A stretch of 64,000 nucleotides of DNA, from positions 851,951 through 915,950 of the forward strand of contig DBUB01000010.1 in assembly GCA_002307725.1 (NCBI GenBank), written 5' to 3'. The notes below the pieces were generated by a model. It made no database searches. It had not been told where the DNA came from and saw only the letters and a program-made list of their open reading frames with translations. Positions 17,749-23,487 of this stretch are shown here, piece after piece. Position numbers and translations under genes: made by a program. This stretch comes from Alphaproteobacteria bacterium UBA1301. Its GTDB lineage: Bacteria; Pseudomonadota; Alphaproteobacteria; Micropepsales; Micropepsaceae. The stretch's first letter is position 1. The number at the start of each line of letters is the position of its first letter.

Positions 17749-18498
17749 TTAGGCGCGGACAACGCGGGCCAGGGCTAATACGTATACGGACGCCGCTCCG
17801 GCCCGTTTCAAAGCCCTGGCGCAAGCGCTGGCGGTGGCACCGGTGGTCAGGACGTCGTCGATCAGGAGCACGCGCTTGGCCTTCACCGCGGCCCGCGCCG
17901 GTTGGGGAACGCGAAACGCCCCAGCCACATTCTTCCGCCGCGCTGCGGCCGAGGGCATGGTGCCTTGGCTCGGCGTCGGCTTACGGCGCTCCAACACCAG
18001 CGGTTGCAACGGCACACCAGACAGCCGCGACAGGCCACGGGCGATCTCCGCCGACTGGTTGTAGCGGCGCTTCCACAGCCGCATGCGGTGCAACGGCACC
18101 GGCACGATCATATCGGTCTCGGCAAAGAGATCGCGGCCGGCGCGGTCGAGCCATTTGGCGAAGGCGGGAACCAGATCGAGGCGGTCGGCATGTTTGAGCG
18201 CCAGCACCGGCTTCTTGCTGGCATCGTCGTAGCGCAGGATGGCACGCGCGTGATCGAATTGCGGCGGATCGGCGATGCAAGCGCCGCACACCGTATCCGG
18301 ACCAGCGTCAATTTCGAACGGCAGGCCGCACAGAGCACAAACCGGACCGTCGATGAACTGCATGTTGGTCCAGCAGGCCGGACAAAGGCTGTCGGGGTCA
18401 GCGACGGGCTCGCGGCAGAGAAGGCACAGCGGGGGAAAGAACAGGTCGACGAATCCTCGCCCTGCCCGCTGCAACACGCCCTGGAGCCCTGCGCTCAT
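17749..18498 (-). CDS. ComF family phosphoribosyltransferase-like protein
   Basis: A 249-residue protein. The N-terminal treble-clef zinc finger is built from CLLC, CPAC, CALC and CGAC cysteine pairs within the first 80 residues. The C-terminal phosphoribosyltransferase fold has the PRPP loop RVLLIDDVLTTGATASACA. ComF proteins take part in DNA uptake and transformation in some bacteria; whether this organism is competent is not shown here. It is divergent from the NDUFAF5-like methyltransferase with an 18-base gap and heads the grxC-nitrilase-DUF1178 run. Confidence 0.92.
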   Translation of the reverse strand: MSAGLQGVLQRAGRGFVDLFFPPLCLLCREPVADPDSLCPACWTNMQFIDGPVCALCGLPFEIDAGPDTVCGACIADPPQFDHARAILRYDDASKKPVLALKHADRLDLVPAFAKWLDRAGRDLFAETDMIVPVPLHRMRLWKRRYNQSAEIARGLSRLSGVPLQPLVLERRKPTPSQGTMPSAAARRKNVAGAFRVPQPARAAVKAKRVLLIDDVLTTGATASACARALKRAGAASVYVLALARVVRA

Positions 18499-18515
18499 TC
18501 TGCTAGTTTAGCGCA

Positions 18516-19355
18516 ATGGATCAATTTAACCCAACCGGCGGGCCGCCGCGGATTTTCGATGCTGAGGCACTGGCGCTACACCGGCAAAGAGCCGCGCGGC
18601 TGCCGGGTGAGCGGTTTTTGGTGCGCGAGGCGGTAGAGGGGGTTAAGGACCGCCTCGCTCCCGTAAACCGCAGCTTCGGGGCCGCGCTAGCCTTAGATGG
18701 GTATGCCTCCGCCACGCTTCAAGCTGCGCCAACGGCATGGCAGGTCGTAACTTTTGACAACAATGAGCAGTTGACCGTCGACGGCAGCTTCGACCTAGCG
18801 GTGAGCCTTCTGTCGCTGCACAGCTTGAACGATCTGCCGGGCGCATTGGTGCAGATCCGGCGCGCGTTGAAGCCGGATGGACTATTTCTCGCGGCTGTGT
18901 TCGGCGGCGCGACGTTAACCGAGCTGCGCGACAGCTTTGCGGCGGGCGAAGCGGCGACCATCGGTGGTGTATCCCCGCGCGTCGCACCGATGGCGGATGT
19001 GCGCGATCTCGGCAGTCTGTTGCAACGGGCCGGATTTGCCATGCCGGTCGCCGATCTCGAACGCACCACGGTACGCTACCGCGATTTTTTCACGCTGGTA
19101 GCGGATCTGCGCGCCATGGGCGAAACCAATGCGCTCGCCGGACGGCTGGGACGCCTCAGGCGCGACACGCTGGCGGCGGCGCTGGCGCATTACCAGGAAC
19201 ATTACGCCGATTCCGATGGGCGCCTCCGCGCGACGTTCGATATCATCTACCTGACCGGCTGGGCGCCGCACGAAAGTCAGCCCAAACCGCTGCGCCCCGG
19301 CAGCGCCAAGATGCGATTGGCGGATGCGCTGGGGGTGAAGGAACAGAAGCTGTAG
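18516..19355 (+). CDS. SAM-dependent methyltransferase-fold protein, NDUFAF5/BioC-like
   Basis: A 279-residue class I methyltransferase-fold protein. Its opening (GGPPRIFDAEALALHRQRA) and the segment LAVSLLSLHSLNDLPGALVQI are like bacterial NDUFAF5 homologues. In mitochondria NDUFAF5 hydroxylates an arginine of a complex I subunit; alphaproteobacterial members are often annotated as BioC-like methyltransferases. The canonical glycine-rich SAM loop (GxGxG) is poorly preserved near residue 55, consistent with the NDUFAF5 type. A role in complex I assembly is an inference. Confidence 0.8.
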   Translation: MDQFNPTGGPPRIFDAEALALHRQRAARLPGERFLVREAVEGVKDRLAPVNRSFGAALALDGYASATLQAAPTAWQVVTFDNNEQLTVDGSFDLAVSLLSLHSLNDLPGALVQIRRALKPDGLFLAAVFGGATLTELRDSFAAGEAATIGGVSPRVAPMADVRDLGSLLQRAGFAMPVADLERTTVRYRDFFTLVADLRAMGETNALAGRLGRLRRDTLAAALAHYQEHYADSDGRLRATFDIIYLTGWAPHESQPKPLRPGSAKMRLADALGVKEQKL

Positions 19356-19357
19356 AG

Positions 19358-19801
19358 CTATTCCCCAAAGAACGTCTTCACGGCCGGGTTTTCCGCCAAC
19401 GCTTTGCGTTCGTCCGGAGTCGGCAGTTGCGGCTTGTCGCGGTCGACGTTGACCATGCAGAGAAAGCCGAGCGCCTCACCGGCATTGGCGCGAAACTGGT
19501 GCCAGGTCATCGGCTCGATGGTGACGAGATCGTTCTCGCCGATGCCGAACACTTGGCCGCCGATCATGCATTGGCCTTCCCCGCGCAGGGTCAGCACCGC
19601 GTGCACATGCTGGTGGCGTTCGAGGGTCGAATAGCCGCCCGCTTCGATTTCGAAGTAGCGCAGTTCGCTTTTCAACGCGGGATGACGGAACAAGACTTGG
19701 CGCGTGATTGCCTTGAATGGCGCGCTGCCTTCTTCCTTGTAGGCCAAGAGATCAGTGTCTTCCCAGTGGAACTCCGAAAAGCGGCGGATCGGTCCAGCCA
19801 T
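19358..19801 (-). CDS. Single-domain cupin, partner of the RuBisCO-like protein
   Basis: A 147-residue cupin. The two cupin motifs are visible: HQHVHAVLTLRGEGQCMIGG (metal-ligand histidines) and TIEPMTWHQFRANAGEALGF (second-motif histidine). The ATG overlaps the stop of the upstream RuBisCO-like gene (ATGA), so the two are translationally coupled. Cupins of this kind are often sugar or keto-acid isomerases, lyases or dioxygenases. The coupling suggests it handles the substrate or product of its partner, which I infer from position only. Confidence 0.85.
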   Translation of the reverse strand: MAGPIRRFSEFHWEDTDLLAYKEEGSAPFKAITRQVLFRHPALKSELRYFEIEAGGYSTLERHQHVHAVLTLRGEGQCMIGGQVFGIGENDLVTIEPMTWHQFRANAGEALGFLCMVNVDRDKPQLPTPDERKALAENPAVKTFFGE

Positions 19802-20889
19802 CAATAGCTCCGTACGGCGTTGCAGAACGCCTCTGTCTCTTTGGTGATCTTGTCCTTGGCCGACAGCAAACTGCCGCCGATCAGCAGCATCACGTCGCGG
19901 CCGAAGAAATCGAGCAACTCGGGGACGCGTTTCAGCTCCATGCCGCCGGCGGGCACCGGCAGGCAGGGTTTCAGGCCCGGCGCATCTTCCAGGCACCAAC
20001 CGGCGATGGCGCGGCAGAGTTCGGGGCTGTAACCGAAACGGCCGCCGTAATTGCAAAATACCGACGCATCGGAACCGAGCAACCGCATCAACTTGCCGAA
20101 GAAAAACCGCGGTGACATCGGCCCGCCCGCCATCGAGGGATGGGTCATAAACAGGAAATCGGGGTTTTCCTGCTTCAGCGCCTGGAAGGTGGAAAAGCCG
20201 CATAGCATCGGCGCAATCAAGACGCCATCGAGACCGACCGAACGGGCAAGCACAATCTGCTGGCGCATCTTGTCGGTGGTGCCGTTGAGACTCGGCAAAT
20301 AACGGGTCGGGATGCCGGTCTTCTGACCTGCCTTGTGCACTGCTTCGGCGATCATCGGCACGCGGGCCGAGAACGGGCAATAGGCTTGATCGGAAAGACC
20401 GTGATCGTCCTTGATGTAATCGATGCCGCCCAGTGCGATGTCGTAAGCCAGCCGCGCCAGCGTGGCTGGCGGCGTGCCTTGCGGCTTGAGCGCAGTGGCG
20501 GACAGCGCTCCCTTGGCCCCCACCCGCGCGCGCACACCCGCAACGCCGAGGTTCGGTCCGCCGAACGCTTCCACAATGTCAGCCGGGAACTCAGCATCAA
20601 TCAGCGACACGCCATCCTGCAACGACGTGTTGCCGAGGATCATGTTGATAAGCTGGCCGCCGTCGTAACCGGTGGTGATCGAGGCCAGACCGATGCGCAC
20701 TTCGTAGTCACCGCCGCCGAGGTCCTTGATCTCTTCCACCCGGCCGATGATGTCATTAATGACGAACGGATCGTCGATCGGCGCGACCGGCATTTCCACA
20801 CTCTGCTCGACGGAAATTCCGCGGGCACGGGCTTCGATGGTCGAAGGCTCAGCCTTGACGCGATAAACGGCTTGGATGCGCGTGCTCAT
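19801..20889 (-). CDS. RuBisCO-like protein (form IV, non-photosynthetic type)
   Basis: A 362-residue homologue of the RuBisCO large subunit. By eye against the spinach numbering: the K175 position is kept (TALKPQG) but K177 is Gln; K201 and D203 are kept (YIKDDHG) but E204 is His; H294 is kept with R295 replaced by Pro (THPSM); the loop-6 lysine K334 is kept (FFGKLM); S379 is Ala (PVPAGGM); the phosphate-binding glycines are kept (LLIGGSLL). It is therefore not a carboxylase. Some relatives act in methionine salvage or D-apiose catabolism, usually as enolases, isomerases or decarboxylases on a bisphosphate- or keto-sugar-like substrate. The coupled cupin is the only local clue to its reaction. 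Confidence 0.93.
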   Translation of the reverse strand: MSTRIQAVYRVKAEPSTIEARARGISVEQSVEMPVAPIDDPFVINDIIGRVEEIKDLGGGDYEVRIGLASITTGYDGGQLINMILGNTSLQDGVSLIDAEFPADIVEAFGGPNLGVAGVRARVGAKGALSATALKPQGTPPATLARLAYDIALGGIDYIKDDHGLSDQAYCPFSARVPMIAEAVHKAGQKTGIPTRYLPSLNGTTDKMRQQIVLARSVGLDGVLIAPMLCGFSTFQALKQENPDFLFMTHPSMAGGPMSPRFFFGKLMRLLGSDASVFCNYGGRFGYSPELCRAIAGWCLEDAPGLKPCLPVPAGGMELKRVPELLDFFGRDVMLLIGGSLLSAKDKITKETEAFCNAVRSY

Positions 20890-20937
20890 GGTCCGCGAAC
20901 TTAACGAGGGTGGTCCTTAGTGCAAGTGGAAAGACGG

Positions 20938-21138
20938 TTAGAAGTGGATGCTACTGAACAAACCCAGCACACTTTGGCCGATTTGAGTTATGGCCGCCAC
21001 GACTACCATCGCAATGCAGGCCGCCACCATGGCGTATTCGATCGCCGTGGCGCCACTCGTGTTCCTAAAAAAACAGGTTGATTCTGGTCGCGCAGCTTGG
21101 CGGAAAACCGCTTCACATTTTTCCTGGCTGCGCTTCAA
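20938..21138 (-). CDS. Flp/Fap family type IVb pilin
   Basis: A 66-residue pilin. The segment SGATAIEYAMVAACIAMVVV has the prepilin-peptidase recognition (G/A, then Glu at +5 with Tyr next) and the hydrophobic stalk typical of Flp pilins, followed by QIGQSVLGLFSSIHF. The likeliest start is a TTG at 21138 that overlaps the mutT stop, because no ATG occurs in frame at a sensible position; translation may be coupled to mutT. The leader is longer than usual and contains a cysteine. No tad/cpa assembly genes are present in the window. Confidence 0.7.
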   Translation of the reverse strand: MKRSQEKCEAVFRQAARPESTCFFRNTSGATAIEYAMVAACIAMVVVAAITQIGQSVLGLFSSIHF

Positions 21139-21539
21139 AGCAAGTCCCGGAGCATCGGCACCAATGGCACATCCGCAGCCGGCATCGGATAGTCCTTCAA
21201 CTCCGCCGGCCGCACCCATTTGAGGGCCTGATGTTCCAACGCCAGCGGTGTTCCCTCCCACCGGCGGCAGACGTAAAGCGGCATGAGCAAATGAAAGTCC
21301 GCGTAGCTGTGTGAGGCAAAACTGAACGGCGCCAAACACGGCTCCTTGACCTCGATCCCCAACTCCTCGCGAAGTTCTCGGATCACGGTCTCCTCCGGAC
21401 GTTCGCCCGGCTCCATCTTGCCGCCAGGAAATTCCCACAGCCCACCCATTTGTTTGTCCGCGGGGCGTTGTGCGACCAGCACGCGTCCGTCGGGATCGAT
21501 CAGGGCACAGGCCGCGACGAGAACAAGCTTTACCGGCAT
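21135..21539 (-). CDS. mutT: 8-oxo-dGTP diphosphatase-type Nudix hydrolase
   Basis: A 134-residue Nudix enzyme that removes oxidised dGTP from the nucleotide pool. The complete Nudix box GGKMEPGERPEETVIRELRE is followed by ELGIE, and LVAQRPADKQMGGLWEFPGG is the MutT-type approach. The start at 21539 (MPVKLVLVAACAL) fits the family; ten further codons upstream are possible. Its stop overlaps the start of the Flp pilin gene. Confidence 0.92.
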   Translation of the reverse strand: MPVKLVLVAACALIDPDGRVLVAQRPADKQMGGLWEFPGGKMEPGERPEETVIRELREELGIEVKEPCLAPFSFASHSYADFHLLMPLYVCRRWEGTPLALEHQALKWVRPAELKDYPMPAADVPLVPMLRDLL

Positions 21540-21664
21540 GGTCCGATCCCCATCAGTATGCGCGAACACCGGTTGAAGCGGCGTTCAAGCGCTGTTTCGG
21601 ATTCGATTTGTAGCGTTAACCCGGCGCTAAGCCCACGTCCCAGGCTTTCCGACTATGGCCGCAG

Positions 21665-22429
21665 TTACTCGGGCGCCGTTCCTGGATAGCGGTCGCGCGG
21701 CGAGCCGACGAATTCGTGCGGACCGATGTGCGCCAGCATGCTCTGGGTATCGAGCCAAATCTTGCCGCCGAGCGCACGCCAGCGCTGGCAGAAGGCGTAA
21801 TCCTCGCTCAAATATTCGCCCGAGGCTTGGTCGATGATGCAATCGAAAAAGGCGTACTGATTGGCGCTGAGGCTTGGCTCAGCCGTGGTATGCGCCGCCT
21901 TGTACTGCAGATGGGGATAGCTCGCCCGCATCTTCTCAAACACACAGCGCTTGATCATCAGGAATCCAGCGCCAGCATAGGTGCCGGTGACAAAACCGTT
22001 TTCGACTTCGCGCTCGCGCCCTTCGCAAGCGACGCCAACAAAGCGCAAGAAGGCATGCTCCAGCGGCTCGCCGTGGCGCGCACGTGCGATGGCGGCGGCG
22101 TCCCAGGTGATTTCCTTCAAGGGATACATGCCCGCCACGACGTCCCGGTCGAATTCCAACATGCGGAACACCTGCGCCGGTTCAAACCCGATATCGGCAT
22201 CAATGAAGATCAGATGGGTCGCGTTGGGATCATCGAGGAACTTGGCCACCAGCGCATTACGCCCGCGCGTGATCAGCGATTCCCGGCCCAACAATTCAAG
22301 CTGCACCTGCACGCCTTGCGCCGCGGTCGCGATCAGCAGACCGCATGTGCACTGCATATAGCGTTGCGTGACCATGCCGCCATAACATGGTGTTGCCACA
22401 TAAAGCTTCACCGAACGCAAATCCGCCAT
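21665..22429 (-). CDS. GT-A type glycosyltransferase
   Basis: A 254-residue cytoplasmic protein with a glycosyltransferase-like nucleotide-diphospho-sugar fold. The opening reads VKLYVATPCYGGMVTQRYM, the likely metal-binding site is IFIDADIGFEP near residue 92, and the acceptor side shows GTYAGAGFLMIKR and EDYAFCQRW. The start at 22429 (MADLRSVKLYV) is the best guess. No sugar or acceptor can be assigned, and no polysaccharide genes surround it; it is bordered by mutT and a gene-poor kilobase. Confidence 0.78.
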   Translation of the reverse strand: MADLRSVKLYVATPCYGGMVTQRYMQCTCGLLIATAAQGVQVQLELLGRESLITRGRNALVAKFLDDPNATHLIFIDADIGFEPAQVFRMLEFDRDVVAGMYPLKEITWDAAAIARARHGEPLEHAFLRFVGVACEGREREVENGFVTGTYAGAGFLMIKRCVFEKMRASYPHLQYKAAHTTAEPSLSANQYAFFDCIIDQASGEYLSEDYAFCQRWRALGGKIWLDTQSMLAHIGPHEFVGSPRDRYPGTAPE

Positions 22430-22629
22430 ACCGAACCCCGCAACGCCGCGCCTCACATATGACAGTTGGTAAGCTGCGTTGGCCGGAAAAGTCCATCGGT
22501 TCCCGCGCAATTTGTCTTAAGGAATATTCAGGTGGCGAGCGAAAAAAGAGGCCCACCGGCTGTGAACCGCGGATAAGCTAGCCAAAAGCCGCTAGCATCC
22601 GCCCGCCAGGGTTGTACATCTTGATACAA

Positions 22630-22646
22630 TTTTGCGGTGCGCAAAA
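22630..22646. repeat. Perfect short hairpin TTTTGCG-GTG-CGCAAAA
   Basis: A seven-base perfect stem with a three-base loop, followed on the plus strand by an A-rich rather than U-rich stretch. Read on the minus strand, the 3' stem ends in ...CAAAA without a U-run, so it is not a standard terminator. It could be a protein-binding palindrome. Confidence 0.5.
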
Positions 22647-22670
22647 ATATCCGCGGCGCCCAAAACACTT

Positions 22671-22700
22671 GCGGGACTTAGCCAAAGGGCCAAGTCCCGC
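22671..22700. repeat. Perfect hairpin GCGGGACTT / AAGTCCCGC
   Basis: Nine-base perfect inverted repeat with a 12-base loop, in the gene-poor interval upstream of the minus-strand glycosyltransferase. No U-tract follows on either strand. It may be an operator or a structured RNA element; nothing further can be said. Confidence 0.55.
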
Positions 22701-22947
22701 GAGCCGCCACCGGGTTGCTCCTGGGTTGCAGCAAGTCAACCCGGTACACGCTTGAGGTTATATCGGCTCTCGTCAATCCAATCCTAGAATTGGAAGCGAC
22801 CCCCAGCCTCAAGTTGAATAAATATTGGCTTTTCTGCAGGCAAATGTCCAGAGTTTGCTCTCTTATTGTTCACATATTTGATGTTTTGTTTGGACGCATT
22901 CAAAAGTTTCCTTGTGAATACGTTGGAATGGCTCGTCTTCTACGATC

Positions 22948-23170
22948 TTATTGATGCGCAGGCGAACGACCAGCACCGCTGTCCAGCCCGGAAACATAAA
23001 CCGGCGTCACCGGCAACAATCGCCTTACCGAAACCCCAGCTCTCCCACGTCGTCGTGTTCGGATTGTCCGGCATGATCACTTTGGCTTCGTCGCGCGCGC
23101 CCGCATGCGCCGCGCATCCCAGAATCACCACCACCATCATCGCGACAGTCGCGGTCAAAATTGGCTTCAT
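22948..23170 (-). pseudogene. Frameshifted remnant of a secreted RidA (YjgF/UK114) family gene
   Basis: A good start remains: GGGGAGG precedes the ATG at 23170, then a signal peptide (KPILTATVAMMVVVILGCAAHA). The mature part, VIMPDNPN ... ESWGFGKAIVAGD, resembles secreted RidA-like proteins. Directly after GD the reading frame is lost: moving one base forward gives PVYVSGLDSG, matching the usual VYVSG of the family, and this frame stops at 22948. So there is a one-base indel plus loss of the C-terminal half with its active-site residues. Taken literally, the unshifted frame would encode 76 residues ending at 22940. The family assignment rests on short motifs. Confidence 0.5.
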
Positions 23171-23295
23171 GCCAACCTCCCCGTCTATTGCGAAATGTTT
23201 CGGGTAAAGGTCTCGCGCAGGCCAGCGTCACGTCAATGCGGGACACGCAGACGTACTTTTCCAGAAAATGCCGCAAAGTTTCGCAAATACGAATT

Positions 23296-23311
23296 CAAAA
23301 TGCGCATTTTG
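23296..23311. promoter_or_regulatory. 16-base perfect palindrome upstream of adhE
   Basis: CAAAATGCGCATTTTG is its own reverse complement. It lies about 180 bases before the adhE start and about 125 bases before the RidA-like remnant, between the two divergent genes. It is not followed by a U-tract, so an operator for a dimeric regulator is more likely than a terminator. The factor is unknown. Confidence 0.45.
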
Positions 23312-23487
23312 CCCTTACGGCAAGCAAAAATAATGCGGCCACTCCGTGCCAATACGGATTGATGTTACCAACCATGACAGTCAGGTTGCCGCATGTGCGT
23401 ATTCGACATACCTCTTTGCCTAATTAGATGCACAGACAGAACTTATATGACAGGCATCCGAAGGAAAGAGAGAAAGAGGAACAGAAT

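Larger units (their letters stand above)
22430..23487. other. Gene-poor interval between the glycosyltransferase and adhE
   Basis: No intact gene is visible over about 1 kb. The stretch is noticeably richer in A and T than its surroundings from about 22600 to 23450. It contains two perfect short hairpins (22630-22646 and 22671-22700), a broken RidA-like gene (22948-23170), a 16-base palindrome (23296-23311) and the adhE leader. Confidence 0.7.

Noticed and set aside
23359..23372. FNR-type site (TTGAT...) upstream of adhE
   Set aside because: The left half matches but the right half reads CCAAC, not ATCAA, and the spacing does not fit.
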